Assembly: GCA_018398585.1 (NCBI GenBank)
Contig: JAGTTD010000008.1
Coordinates: 11,234,501-11,298,500 of the forward strand
DNA length: 64,000 nucleotides
Direction of reading: 5' to 3'
Source: Simmondsia chinensis
Lineage: Eukaryota; Streptophyta; Magnoliopsida; Caryophyllales; Simmondsiaceae
How positions within the stretch are numbered: the stretch's first letter is position 1; every line of letters begins with the position of its first letter. Below the pieces are notes generated by a model, which worked only from the letters and a program-made list of their open reading frames with translations, searched no databases and was not told the DNA's origin. Below are positions 46,085 through 57,675 of this stretch, piece after piece. Both the position numbers and the translations under genes were made by a program.

Positions 46085-46590
46085 ATAATATTATTGATTA
46101 CTTTCCGACATCATAATAATGACAATACCAACGGGGAAAAATCGTTCGAATAGATACAACTATACATAATAATAGTAATACCACCAAAAGAAAGTCGTTG
46201 GTAAAAGTTATACCAATGAATAAATGTTGTTAGTAAAATATTTGAGTAAGTTGGATGTTAATATGCATACCAACAAGTGTGGTCATTGGTATAACCATTA
46301 CTAACAAGGTCAAGTTATTGGTAATGCTCTGTTGGTATTGCATATCAATTCCAACAACATGAATGTAACCGTTGGCATAACTTTTACCAGTGTATTTTTG
46401 TTGTTGGTAATGATCCTGTTGGTATTATATACTAATTGTAGCAGAGGTCTTCGATATCTGTTGGTAAAACTAACAGCAACAAAAGTAATTCCAACGATTG
46501 CCTATCTGTTGGTAATAATCAATACCAACGGACATATGGGCTTTTACCAACAAACTTGCCCTGTTAGTATTGGTCATATTTTTTGTAGTG
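46085..46590. repeat. Right subterminal repeats and terminal inverted repeat of the CACTA
   Basis: Dense TACCAAC/GTTGGTA motifs (for example taccaacgggg, gtcgttggtaaaag, caacaagtgtggtcattgg) alternate on both strands up to the terminal tattggtcatattttttgtagtg. Confidence 0.8.
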
Positions 46591-46976
46591 TTTGTAGGGC
46601 TGAGGTGTGAACAGGGACAGAGCTGGGCTGAGGTCGGTGATGGGTCGGTGTTGCATATTGGGCCGGTGGTCACGTTTGGGTTGATGAGCAGGGGATGTTC
46701 TGGGCTGGGTTGAGGTTGATGATGACGTGCTGTTGTTGGGCTGGGGCCCGGGTCCCGGACTTATATTATCTCGTTCCAATCTTCAATTGATTTGATTTAA
46801 TTATTTACGCATCGAATTTGTCTTATTTGCACCAACATTTGACAATTTTCGGAACTTTAATTTCAAACCTACTAAACATAAAAATTGCCAAAATGAGTGT
46901 AGAATTATAATTAAATAGGTGCAAAATAATTGAAATAACAATTAAAAGATGCGTAAATATGAGACGCATCAGATAT

Positions 46977-47529
46977 TCATTCTTTGGGGTGACTACATTT
47001 AGATATCTGAAATCAATATAGGCCCCAATTTTGTTGTTCTTTGTAATAGCAGGAATAATATTTTCCTAGCACTCGTTATGAGTCTCTTAATTTCCTTTTT
47101 CACGAAATCTGTGACTTCTTGGGACATTTTATTGAGCCCAAATTAACCTTGAGGAGAGGGTCTTAAACTTCAGCCCCTCAAGTGCTCCACTTTAGTTGGT
47201 GCTACTCTTATGCCAAAAAAATCTATCTCCTTTGTTTTATCAGCTTGACTTCGAAATCATTCATAGAGATAAACGGTTGCTTTGCACACAATAAATCCTC
47301 AACATGCCATGCCACCAGCTTTCTAATGGCTAAGGAATTAGCCCTTTAGGCCTTCAATGGAAAGTCTTGGCCTCCCTCCATGAGGCTTCTTGGTAACCAT
47401 CAAGTCCCCCTGGTCAAGAAGGGCTCTCATGCATACCCAAAAGCCATCTGACTCAACATCAGCTTGATTTACCTCAGCTTCAGTGAGCGGGCTCTCAAGG
47501 ATGGCTATTAGTTCTTCATGGTGAGAAAC
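46977..47529 (-). pseudogene. Reverse transcriptase N-terminal part, Tat/Ogre-like
   Basis: The minus strand next to 46977 encodes YIDFRYLNVVTPKNEYP, the RT motif that precedes the piece starting at 29442. Further upstream the frame is broken. The switch to the protease linker near 47530 is not sharp. Confidence 0.65.
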
Positions 47530-48111
47530 TTAAGGAGTGGTCTTTTTTGCATCTAATGGTCCAACGCCATCTGCATAAAAGTTCGCCTCAGTGAAGTTGG
47601 AGCTAGTCATGAATGGCTTATCATCTACCATAACAACCTCATATTTGTCATGGTTTCGAAGATTTAAAACTGATGAACTAAAGAAATGACACAGTAGTTG
47701 GCATGTAGCCAATCTCTCCCAACAAAGGAATTATAGCTTGAGGTGGTATCCAATACAAAGAAGGCTGTCAGCTTATTAATGTTGCCAATAGTTAATTCAA
47801 TCAGGATAACACCATCGAACTTGGTGATGGCCCCTGAAAAGCCATAGATTATGACATTTGAAGTTATCAAGTCATCTCGAGATTTACCAAAAACCTCAAA
47901 CATGTAAGAAGGAAAGACATTGATGGTCGCACCAATATCAACTAAGACCCTATTCACCGAGGTGCCATCACATTCGGCTTTGATGTACAGAAGCTTAATG
48001 TGTCTGTTAGCGGTGGTAGGACAATTGAACATTATCTTCATCATGTAAGGAAGGTTATTAGTTTTGTTGGATGTTGGGGTTGTAACTTTAAAAGACAAGG
48101 GATAAGAATTA
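47530..48111 (-). pseudogene. Retropepsin-like protease, Tat/Ogre-like, N-terminus split off
   Basis: The minus strand shows SFKVTTPTSNKTNNLPYMMK, then VNRVLVDIGATINVFPSYMF (active site DIGA), LITSNVIIYGFSGAITKFDG and FVGRDWLHANYCV. The domain looks nearly complete. The sequence upstream of 48111 is displaced by the LTR at 48112-49540 and resumes at 49541. A homologue in opposite orientation lies at 57374-57675. Confidence 0.8.
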
Positions 48112-49540
48112 ATGTAAGTCTAATTTAGTATATAATTATTCATATCTTTTTGATTCATTTTTAGCCATTTTACATTAAACTTTTATCGCTTTTGCTCGGT
48201 TTGGCTCTTTTTCGGTCGTATTGCCATTTCTTTTTGCAAAATCACTTATTTTATGCTAAATCTTGCTAGGCTCTATCATCAACATCAACAAGTCGAAGCA
48301 AGATACATCACATAAAAAAAAAAATTGGACAAAACCCATCAAAATCTCATGGTTCATACAGAGAACCAACATAAAATGAAATAAATTCTTGCAAATTGAT
48401 TTGGGCGGAACTTTTTTTTTATAGATAAAATTGCTTATGTACATTTATACTACAAGAACATCGGCAACATGATGCACAAAAGTCAGATTGGGCGGTGGAG
48501 GATTGAAGAAAACACATAAAATAAAGCAAGCCTTTCAAGTTGCAAAGGTGCCACATGGGAGAGCAAATGAGAAGCAAGTAAGAAAATTTTTTTTAATTCA
48601 TATTTCCTCACCCTTCAAACACTATAAATAAGGGGTGATTGGGATGAGTTGAATCATCCCTCAACTCAGGAAAAACAAAGAAAAATAAAACAAGAAGAGG
48701 AGAAAAATCGAGGGAAGGAAGGAGAAGAAGAAAGAGGGAAGTTTGGTTTGCAATTTCGTATTTCTATGTTCTTTCTATCTTTTCCTTCTTTAAGTTCATG
48801 AATTTTGTCATAGTTATGCTTTATTTTATGTCTATCATGAACTAATTTTATTTTTCTAGGGCTATGATGTGTCCTAAGTTGTAATATGCTCTCTATTTTA
48901 GTCCAACGTGTTCAATGTCTTGTTATTGCATTGTTGAAGTGATTATCATTGTTGTTCATTAGTTTTAAATGTTTGATCACCATTTAAAGCCTATATCGAT
49001 TCATAATAAGCCCAAAGAAAAGATTTATGATGATGGCTAAGGTGATAAGCATCACAAATTGAGCGAATGCTCGAGAGATATTAACGCGATTTGTGTGGTC
49101 TTCAATGAAAACTATATATCATTAGAAATCTTTTCTTATTTATATTCTTGTAGGAGAGTGATGGGTTAATTTGTAAAGGAGTATGCTAAGTGTTGCTTGA
49201 GAGAGAATATTTAGTAAATTAGGGTTTTCTACCACCAACATGTAATAAAAACGTGAATACCGATAATCAAAAGGCACATTAATTCAATTAGGTGAAATCG
49301 GATGCCTTAGACCTTATTAAATCATAAAAACCAACAAAATCCAGTAACTATCTTTAGTTATTTTCATTTTTGTTTTGGTTCATATTAAAAAAATTCAATT
49401 TTCAATCTTTCTAATAGCACCAGAACTACTAATTTCGGCACTTGCTCAATAACAATCCTCATGGGAACGATACTCTACTCACTCTGTGTTACTTTATACG
49501 ACTTAGTTCACTTGCTAAGCATACACCAAGTTAAGCATCA
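48112..49540 (+). mobile_element. Solo LTR
   Basis: A 1.43-kb segment starts (a)tgtaagtctaatttag and ends gttaagcatca. It is bracketed by a 5-bp duplication, aatta (48107-48111, 49541-49545), and the host protease frame matches across it. It contains actataaataaggggtg (about 48619) as promoter and the downstream block cctcatgggaacgatactc, typical of the end of gypsy LTRs. No internal region or second LTR is present, so unequal recombination probably removed it. One extra A before the TG is unexplained. Confidence 0.8.
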
Positions 49541-51339
49541 AATTATCTTTCAATACTCTTACTTTAGCCACAAACTCCAGCAGAGGATCTTCATCTGTTT
49601 CCACTACATCCCCGTCGAGGCTCCCTCATGTCTCAGTTGCCATGAACTCCAAGGGAAGAAGCAAGGTAGTTCAAACATTAGCTTGTTCAGGGAATCACCT
49701 AAACAGCATGTAGATCCCCTTGCTTTTGCACTTTTCGGGACTACCTTCGATTTTCATGTCCTGGTCCTGAGGTCGACCTTTTGGTTCACCCTCAGGGGTT
49801 TGAGACTCCTCCATTGGTTTGGGAAAGTCCTCTCATGAAAGTCATTCTCTTTATCATACCATGTTGGATTAACATAGTTTAGAGGTTCCACTGAGTTGAT
49901 GGTTAGGGGACTTTAATCCTCCTCCTCATCAATGTCCTTCGAGCCCATGAATTCTTAGTAAGCTAGTCCCACCAAGATTCTTTTTCTTCAGAAAATGAGG
50001 AACTAGCCACCTCTCGAGCTTCTTATGTGGCTCACTTGTGGTGCTAGTACCTCAAGGTCTTGCTTCAACTTTTGGATCTTCAAGATCCATGAACTCAATA
50101 CACTTGTCCCTGTGGCCTTTGTCTTCTTCATCATAACCAAGTATCGAGTAGAGCTTTATGTTTTGTGGCCTTATCTTGAAGCAGCCTCCTCATATGAGTT
50201 TGTGTAAGGTTGCAATAAATAGCATTTTCTTACTTAAGCTGGTTTTTCCTCCATACATTATCAAAGTGAACCCCCAAAGGTAGTTGTCCTAGTTTTCATG
50301 GTCCCTGATTGGAGTTCGTAGTAATCAAGTGATATTTTGGGTTCCATTTTGGATGCCCAATCCTCATAATCAATTGAGCCTTTGAAGTGAGACAATAGGT
50401 TACTCCAGCAAACGAGGCCTTTCTGAAATAGCTAAGCTTTTTCCTTGGATATAAGTCCAGCTTCTTCTTTTCGGATACTAGCTTGTGACCACAACCTTCG
50501 TAAAGGTTATGACTAAGGTGCATAAGCCTTCTCATTGCCTCATTATTGGTTGTGAAACAGTCTACCAGTGGTCATTAGTGGATATTTTCAGGACTAACTC
50601 TTTTCTCTCAAGAGAAAAGTGGTTGCACTTTCCAGGTTTTTCTTCAAGAATGCCTTAAAAGTGGCACAGTCACTTGTTCAATGCTCTACTGTGATTTGCC
50701 ACTTGCAAAACTCAACTGAAGTTAAGGGGAAGCTCAGCCCCTTATTCAAGTAGTCTGTCAATTAAGGTGTTGGGTACAACTAATCTTTTCTTATCCTTGC
50801 TCATGCTGCAATGAAGTCTACCATAAGTTGGTGAATATAAATAGTTTGAGGTTTCACTGCCCCGATGATATTCACTTGAACATGGCTAGCAAAGGGGTCA
50901 TTACCAATGCCTGTCTTTCCTTCTCCGTGGAATATTAATTCCCTTGCCTCAGTGGCATCTTTAACCATGTTTCTGAAGATTATGCAGTTCTTCGTTGAAT
51001 TAGTGAACGAATAGTGTCATTTACAGTGTACCTTCCCCTTTGGTCTCTTGGGTTCATGTTTCCTATGTTTCCCTCTAATATTGAGTTTACTGATTTGCCT
51101 TAAGCCTATCAAATATAATGTTGGCTCTTGCGAGGTCGAATGAGCACTTTTTTAAGTCATAGGACTGGTCTGACTTCCTAGCTTTAATATCCTTCTTTAC
51201 TAAAGGACTACAAACCATAGGAGGTCCTTTGATGTATTTAGAAATGTCAATTTCATGTGGTGTTTCTTCCTTCTCGTCAATCAGGTCATGCATGTAGGTT
51301 CCACACGCGTTATTCTTCGTGAAGCTTTACTCCTTCAAG
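49541..51339 (-). pseudogene. Decayed gag-to-protease region of the Tat/Ogre-like element
   Basis: On the minus strand short frames such as LDLYPRKKLSYFRKASFAGV (about 50420) correspond to LGLYSRKKAAVFKETSS at 56580 in the plus-strand copy, and ISKYIKGPPMVCSPLVKKD (about 51220) resembles the linker after gag. Stops are frequent. No other domain can be named. Confidence 0.5.
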
Positions 51340-51572
51340 AAAGCTTCACACCTAGTAGCACATTCTACCAGTTGAAGGAGAGTTGTGAAGTTTGAACCTT
51401 CAGACTTTATCCTATGCTCAATATCCAGGCCATTCAAAGCTAACTTCACATATTCAACCTCAGGTGGAGCCACTATCCCTTTTAACCTAACTCTTTTGAA
51501 TCGGTTAATATAATACTCTGCGGTTTCACCTAGCTTTTATCTCATTCGAGCCAATCCTAACAAAGAGGTTCC
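51340..51572 (-). pseudogene. Gag core fragment, Tat/Ogre-like
   Basis: The minus strand encodes KLGETAEYYINRFKRVRLKG, then PPEVEYVKLALNGLDIEHRI and a C-terminal FTTLLQLVECATRCEAFLKE, the retrotransposon gag core of the Tat group. It is interrupted at 51572 by an LTR-like start. Confidence 0.7.
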
Positions 51573-52120
51573 TGTTGGAATTGGTGTCCTAAAACCCCAA
51601 TTATTTGGTTAATTAAATAAAATTATTTTGTTTATTTAATGTTTGACCATGTGGTACAATTCAAATATATGTTTGATTGTTTTTTAAAATGTTTCATGAG
51701 ATAGACATAGTCCAAGATGACATGTTATGTTTGGTTTATGTGGTCAATGAGACTGAGCCATACATAAACTTAAATCAAATTAGTGGTATGTTATCAAATC
51801 ATGTTTGTAGTCGGTTATATGTTTGGATAACTTGTTTGATAAAACTATAATATTATGCTCAAGCTAACTTGCCTTGGTCAGTTATTTTGATGTGCTAAAA
51901 GGATAAGTTGCAATGTGTAATCAAGATCTTATGTTCATTGGGTAACTGCATAAAGTGGAGCATGAATAGATATTTTACCAGGAATGTATGACATAAGATG
52001 TCCCTTTAATTGATTCATAAGTATTCGTATTGATTCTAAAGACTTTGGGCATTACATATATTTGACTTTTGCAATTTGTACATATGTTTTCTTCTATATT
52101 AATAAACTTTTTGAGAAGGG
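51573..52120 (+). repeat. Copia-like LTR start
   Basis: It begins tgttggaattggtgtcctaa directly at the break of the gag fragment, and its first bases resemble those of the segment at 1749 (minus). AT-rich and without ORFs. The right side is lost before the 34-G run. The matching flank (gttcc) was not found with certainty. Confidence 0.4.
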
Positions 52121-52222
52121 CGAGGAGGAAACTAAGAAGGTAAAGTAAAAACAATAATAATAATCAACAACAAACACAAACATAGTTCCTTAAAGGCTCT
52201 TGCACACATAGAGTCCTTTTTT

Positions 52223-52261
<39 letters not shown>

Positions 52262-52411
52262 CCTTTCCCTTTCAGGGTGCTCTCTAAAGGGAGGCTATTT
52301 TCGAGGATCTCTGACCTGTGAAGCATGTAGCATGGAACATGGATGCAAAGATAAAAAATACGACGCAAGGCAAGCACAACGGAAGCATAAAGCAACCAAA
52401 AGATAAATAAC
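52121..52411. repeat. Low-complexity junction with a run of 34 G
   Basis: After gagtcc come 8 T (52217-52224) and 34 consecutive G (52225-52258), then cagcctttccctttcagg. No gene can be supported; the proline-rich reading on the minus strand simply mirrors the G run. Confidence 0.7.
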
Positions 52412-53325
52412 TTTGGACTGATTACTGGCTGCCATGTGGTCATCTTTCGGAGCGCTTCCCGGCTCGTCTGCTCACCTCCTCTGGACTTCATTGGGATTCT
52501 CGGGTCTCATCCATTATTGAGGATGGTCAGTGGAGATTTCCACTGGGTTGTTTGGTGCTCCGACCCATCTAGGACACCATTGATTTTAGCCCCCGGGCTG
52601 GTGTAGCGGACTCCATCCGGTGGTTGGCTGACCCCTCGGGGAACTTCACCACCAAGTCCGCTTGGGAGATGGTGCAGAGTAGGAGAGGGGAGGATACCAT
52701 TCATCACCTTTTATGGTTTCAAATGCATACACCAAGGCACTCCTTCATTCTCTAGCTCGCCTCTCGGCAGCGACTTTGGACCCGGGACCGACTTCGGCGT
52801 TTCGGAGCACTGGAGGTTCAGAGTGTCTGTGTTCTTTGCGGTTCTGCTGACGAGACTCATGAGCACCGCTTCTTCGCCTGTTCCTTTTCCGCCTCGGTCT
52901 GGAGCTCTGTCACTCCGAGTACATCTATCGCTTGGCAGTACCATTGCCCGACTTTGCCTATCTGCGACTGTGTATACTGTCTGGTACGAGCGCAACCTTT
53001 GGGTCCAGCGTTCTTAGTCCAGACCAATTGCAGCCGCTCGAGAGGAGATTGCAGGTTTGGTCAGGAGCTGCTTGCTTGCTGCTTCTTCGTTCAGAGGAGC
53101 TCATCATCACACCTCCTTGCTTCGGCACTGGGGTCTTGAGACTTAGTTTCTTCTTTGCTCCCTTTGTTGTTCTTTGGTTGTTTTTTGTATGAACTTTGTC
53201 TGGCTCTTTTGAAGCTGTTTCATATTTGTAGGCTTCAACCGTGTCCTGGGGTATGCTCCTTTTAGCTTGTACTATTTTTCTTTACATCTATATATTTCGC
53301 TGACTTACCAAAAAAAAAAAAAAAA
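52412..53325 (+). mobile_element. L1-type LINE, 5'-truncated 3' end with poly(A)
   Basis: The plus strand encodes the C-terminal end of an L1-type RT protein: LWTDYWLPCGHLSERFP, SRVSSIIEDGQWRFP, NFTTKSAWEMVQSRRGE, then zf-RVT with TPRHSFIL and CVLCGSADETHEHRFFACSF (Cys/His pattern), and SATVYTVWYERNLWVQRS. Stops and small frame changes mark it as dead. A 3' UTR and 16 A (53310-53325) close it. The typical target duplication is not clear. Confidence 0.85.
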
Positions 53326-53329
53326 CCAA

Positions 53330-54300
53330 GGCAATTAATAGGCAAATAAAGCAGCTCCTGGCCATATCAGGTGCCCGAACAAGGTAGTCATATAAGCCCA
53401 GAAACTTGATTGTCAAGCAGAATAATCTCCTGTATTCTAAACTGCTACTTCGGCTGCCCCTATGCTAGCCATCCAATGAGCTCAATATAAGGCCATCTCC
53501 TTCCATAGGTTTAGGCGAGTGAGGTCATGTTATATCTTCTCCAACCATCTCTTCTTTGGCCTGTCTCTCCCTCTTTTACCTAGCATAGTATGGAGTTGCT
53601 TGCATCTCCTGACCGGAGAAGTGGTCGGTCTCATACTAACATGCCCAAACCACCTCAAACGTTGCTCCCTCTATTTATCCTCGACTGGGCTCACTCCCAA
53701 TTTTCCTATAATGATGTTGTTCCTGATCAATCCTTCTTTGCGTGTCTACACATTCACCATTGCATCCTCATATCTGCCACCTTCATCTTCGATGTGTGAT
53801 ATTATTTCATTAGCCAACACTCCGCACCATATGACATCGCCAGTCTCACTACTGTCTTGTACTATTTTTCCTTTAACTTTAACAGGAACTTCCTATCACA
53901 AAGTGCTGTAGAAGCCATCCCCCATTTATGCCAGCCTACTTTAATATGGTTGTTGACATTCTCGTCAATTCTGCCGTCCTACTGTACCCTGTAACCCAAA
54001 TATCTGTTACACTCATTTTTCAGTATGGCCTCCAAACCAATCTTGCCATCTTCTATGCTAGGCCTGGTGGTGGTACCGAACTTCCGTTCCATATACTAGG
54101 CCTTTGATCTACTAATTTGCAAACCCTTCTATTCCATGGCTCTTTTCCAGAGTTCCAGCTTTTCATTTACCTCTCCTCATGACTTCACTACAAAAAGTAT
54201 GTCATATCTGAAAAGCATGCACCAAGACACACCTCCATGGATATGCCTAGTGAGCTCATCCGTAACTGGAATGAACAAAAAGAAACTCAGGGCAGATCCT
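53330..54300 (-). mobile_element. RTE-type LINE fragment
   Basis: Minus strand. RT thumb and tail motifs can be read across several frames: ELTRHIHGGVSWCMLFR, EYMERKFGTTT-like text near 54090, HIKVGWHKWGMASTAL, MSYGAECWLMK, and toward the end RGRDRPKKRWLEKI, the signature found near the RTE C-terminus. The catalytic palm lies just outside at the right. Many stops are present. Its 3' end faces the poly(A) of the L1 fragment. Confidence 0.75.
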
Positions 54301-55069
54301 TGGGTGAGAAACATTAATAATAGTAGTTTAAGTAATTTATTTCATGGAGATCTAATAGAGGGTTCAATTATAAGGAAACAATCATATAGAATTTAATGAG
54401 CAAATATATTTATTTCTTGAGTATAGTAAAACTTATTTGGTAGAATTAAATATAACTAAATGGCAATCAATTTTATAATGAGATGATAATAAGATTTAAC
54501 CCAGTTGGAGCTAGAATTAAATTTTTCTTGAAGTTCCTGTGCAAGCGTCAAAAATATGCATCTTAAGAAATCAAGAGAATTTATAAGATAAACTGTAAAT
54601 TCATGAGGTGAATAAATTATTTTTTTTATTTTTTTTACTAAACCCAAAATTCATGAATGGAATTTTTACTAGTAAAAATAAAAATACAAAAATGCATTTG
54701 GGCCAATCAGTGTGTGACACATGTCACGCAAAAACTAGTGTAAAAGGGATGATCCTTGTCGCCTCCCCCACACTCCAATGTGTCAAGTGCTGGGGCGCCG
54801 ACCTGTGTGAAGATCTCGGCGGTATCATTTGTGTATCATCTTACAATTGTGCTCTACATCGAGGTATGTAATTCTCAATTAATTCTTTGAAATTCGTGTT
54901 TATTTTGTTTTTCATTTTATGTATGTCCATGTTATGCATTGTCATGTATAAATTAGAGTAGAGACCGTTAATGTTTAAAATTATGAATATTAAGCTGTGA
55001 TTCTATTACATTTGATCCAATGGCTTTAAGAAATTTTAGTTTAAGAAATTAAAATTGTCCATCCAACAA
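54301..55069 (+). other. LTR- or leader-like sequence, unassigned
   Basis: The stretch ends with caattgtgtcagagccaatc near 55065-55085, which resembles a diverged initiator tRNA-Met primer site, and contains a donor-like cgaggtatgtaattc (about 54859). It could be the rest of the copia-like LTR that starts at 51573, split by the LINE fragments, but this is not proven. Confidence 0.3.
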
Positions 55070-56573
55070 TTGTGTCAGAGCCAATCTCTGATTATTCATG
55101 ATATGCATGAGGATATTAATAAGCATAGTTGAGAAACTATATTATAATAAGAATTAATGATGAGATCACGTTAAAAAAGATTTAATCGTTGTCGAATATG
55201 TTCACATAAAGCATTGTACGTTTGATTGATTATTTTGAATAGTTTAAAATCTCAATCAAAAGGAATGTATTCGTCAATGTTAAATCATGACTTGAATTTC
55301 ATGATGAAAATTAGATTTTCACTCCTTATTAAATTACTTCGTATATTATCTAATGAGATTAGAAAATTTGATTGACCTATTATGATTTTGATCAATAAGT
55401 TACAAAAATTAGTGCGAGTATGGTTCTAAATAATCTAATGAGATTAGCTATTCAAATTTATTGAATGATTAACATAAATATATTATCATAAAGAAAGTAT
55501 AATACAATTAGATGTTTAGTTATTTAAATTAGTATGCTCTAACGAGATTAAGATCTAAAATATTTATTTATTTAATATAAAAGAGAAAGCAAATTGTCGC
55601 ACACTTTAAGTAGGGACTGGCAAGATAGGGAATGATTCATGGGTGCTGCGTGTCGTGAATGGACGTCCTACACAGGACCTACATCAGCCATCAATAGGCA
55701 CGCCTACAGACAAATAACGTAGCGATAGATGGCATTTTCAACCCGAAATTAAAATCAAGCGTTTTTCCTCGGCGATAAGACGTCATTTTCAATTTGCATT
55801 TTAATTGTCTTTTTAAATAAATAAATTATTGATTAGAATGGCATTTGAATAAGGATTATATGATAATCCTGTCATGGATGTCTTGTCAACTTGCACCAAT
55901 ATCTGGATAATGGTATATACTTGTCTGGGATAGTATATCAGTCTCCAATAAAATATTGCAATATTGTCTTAGAGGCCATTGTTGAAATGATAAGTTAATT
56001 ATTTTCAGAAAACATATTAATTGAGAATAATTCTCACCTTACTGATTCTTGGTGCAGCCCTGATACTCGGGAGTGGTGGGTAGATTCGTTTGGCCATCGT
56101 TGTACACACAGAGAACGGTTAGGGGGATTCCATACTTTGTCTGCTAAAACTTAGTCAAAAAGGTTCACAAGTCGCAAAACATAAAATGGGAGCGAGCTTC
56201 TATAAATTAATGCTCATGGCCTCTGTTATTGGTCTGGTGGTATAATAAGTTAACGCTACTCCATAAGGAGGATGCTCATTTTCAAACTACAAGTTATTCC
56301 TATAAGAGATGGACTGTAGTGCAGTAAAATGCGTATGGCTACGCTGCCGTGGAGTACATTGTGGACTTGTTTGGATGTCTAGGTAGTGGTATACACTTGA
56401 ATAGGGTACTCCATTAACCTCCCTGAGGAGCTGTATTGTTTGACCTTAGAAGCAGAGGTAAGAGTGGTGTGTTAAATATGTTTAGTAGGAGCTTACAAGA
56501 AAAAATATTTATTGAGAAGTGTTCTCACCAATCTAATGTCCTAATTCGACCCCACCAATGAGGACTGTTTGAA
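55070..56573. other. Non-coding segment with two similar end blocks
   Basis: No ORF or domain is recognisable. A block with taatggtatatacttg ... attgagaataattctcacc (about 55910-56035) recurs, diverged, as tagtggtatacacttg ... attgagaagtgttctcacc (about 56383-56530), suggesting an old duplication or the remains of a non-autonomous LTR element. Confidence 0.35.
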
Positions 56574-57675
56574 ATGAAAAAGCTAGGCCTTTATTCAAGG
56601 AAAAAGGCGGCTGTTTTTAAGGAGACTTCCTCCTCGTTGTTTCACTTCGAAAGCTCAAATAATCATGAGGACTGGGCATCCGAAGAAGAATCCAAATATC
56701 ATGATCGATGTGGACACTTATTAGGGACCCTTGTAGTCAAGACAACAACTTTAGGGGTTCGTTATTGTAATGTTGGGAGAAGGAGCCACCTCAACCAAGA
56801 AGATGTTGGTTCTTCCAACCTTACATGAACTAAGAATGGGAGGCTGTTTCAAAAGAAAGCGACACAATGAAGAGCTCTACTTGACACGTGTTTAGCCAAG
56901 CTCTCTGATGAAGAGAACATAGTCTGCAAGGACAAGTGCACTAAGTCCATGGATCTTAAGGATCTAAGAACAGAATTCAGACCTTTAGCCACCAGTGTTA
57001 AACATCTAAGTAAGAAGCTTGAGGGAAGGGCTAGTTTCTTATCTTCTGATGGTAAAGAATTTTCGTGGGACCAGCTTGCCAATAATTTACTAGCTCGAAG
57101 ATTGTCTACTAACAAGGAGGAATACAGTCCCCACATCAAGAACGTAGTGGAGCCTTTTGACCGTGTTAATCCAACTTGGCCTGACAAAGAGAATGACTTC
57201 CACATAGAAGACTTCCCCGAACCAATGGAGGAGTCTCAGACCTCAGAGGTTGAACCAAAATATCAACCTTAAGATCAGGACATGCTAATTGATGGCAGTC
57301 CTAAAAATCAGACAAGAAAAGGAATCCAAATATAGTTTGATCACTCCCTAAACAAGTGAATGTTTGAATTACCTTGCTTCTTTCAATGGATTTCACGGCC
57401 AGTAGCAAACAGTGCTACCTTGAAGGGGATGTAGTAACATCCAGTGAAGATCCCCTAGTGGAGCTTGTGGCTAAATTAGTAGCTACTAAAGATAGTTCTA
57501 ATCCTTTGTCTTTTAAGGTTAAAACCCCAACATCCAAGTCCACTAATGACCATCCTGACATAGTGAAGATGACTTTTGATAGGCCTAATACTGCATATAG
57601 ACACATCTTGCAGTTATACAATAGAGCCAAATTTAATGGCATCTTTGTGAATAGGGTCCAAGTGGATAATGACGC
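56574..57675 (+). pseudogene. Tat/Ogre-like element, gag-pol linker and protease start (plus strand)
   Basis: The plus strand carries MKKLGLYSRKKAAVFKETSS, then MDLKDLRTEFRPLATSVKHL and EEYSPHIKNVVEPFDRVNPT, and from 57374 LLSMDFTASSKQCYLEGD with LSFKVKTPTSKSTNDHPDIV and VNRVQVDNDA. The last piece is homologous to the minus-strand protease at 48.1 kb. The frame is cut after the active-site Asp region by the element at 57676-63683 and resumes at 63684. Several frame breaks occur. Confidence 0.7.

Larger units (their letters stand above)
36774..46590 (+). mobile_element. CACTA (En/Spm-type) DNA transposon, nearly full length
   Basis: The ends are inverted repeats of about 30 bp: cactacaaaagctatgacca at the left and the complement of attggtcatattttttgtagtg at the right. 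A 3-bp target duplication is visible with one change (gtt at 36771-36773, ttt at 46591-46593). Subterminal regions are crowded with short TTGGTA/TACCAA and ACTAAC repeats on both strands. Two plus-strand genes follow En/Spm organisation: a tnp2-type transposase and a TnpA-like protein with a plant transposase domain. Length is 9,817 bp. Confidence 0.95.
29443..46971 (-). mobile_element. Athila/Tat-like Ty3/gypsy element, hosting a CACTA transposon
   Basis: LTRs (29443-30973; 35579-46971 interrupted by the CACTA) have TG...CA ends (tgttgtgttttt and tgatgtgttttt starts, gacgcatca end). A perfect target duplication, gatat, flanks the whole (29438-29442, 46972-46976). The primer site matches tRNA-Asp, as in Athila and several Tat lineages. 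Gag and protease are recognisable on the minus strand, RT is reduced to its end by an internal deletion, and integrase is gone. It is non-autonomous and disrupts the RT of the outer element. Confidence 0.92.
35579..46971 (-). repeat. 5' LTR of the Athila/Tat-like element, split by CACTA
   Basis: The LTR parts 35579-36773 and 46591-46971 together match 29443-30973 along their length. The break falls in ctgggttgttgggctg of the left copy. The sum, about 1,573 bp after removing the 3-bp duplication, is close to the 1,531 bp of the other LTR. Confidence 0.9.
27527..51572 (-). mobile_element. Degenerate Tat/Ogre-like Ty3/gypsy element, split twice
   Basis: Minus-strand coding fragments occur in the order gag (about 51570-51340), unknown gag-pol linker, protease (48111-47530), RT (47300-46977 and 29442-28890), RNase H and integrase (28264-27527). 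The frame resumes exactly across the element at 29443-46971 (in RT) and across the LTR at 48112-49540 (before protease). The protease motif with its GRDWLH end and the style of gag fit the Tat/Ogre branch. Neither LTR of this element is in place: the left is cut by the LTR ending at 27526, the right by the copia-like LTR at 51573. Confidence 0.75.

Noticed and set aside
52132..52491. 119-codon minus-strand frame with a polyproline run
   Set aside because: The proline run is a direct translation of the 34-G homopolymer; no domain is present on either side.
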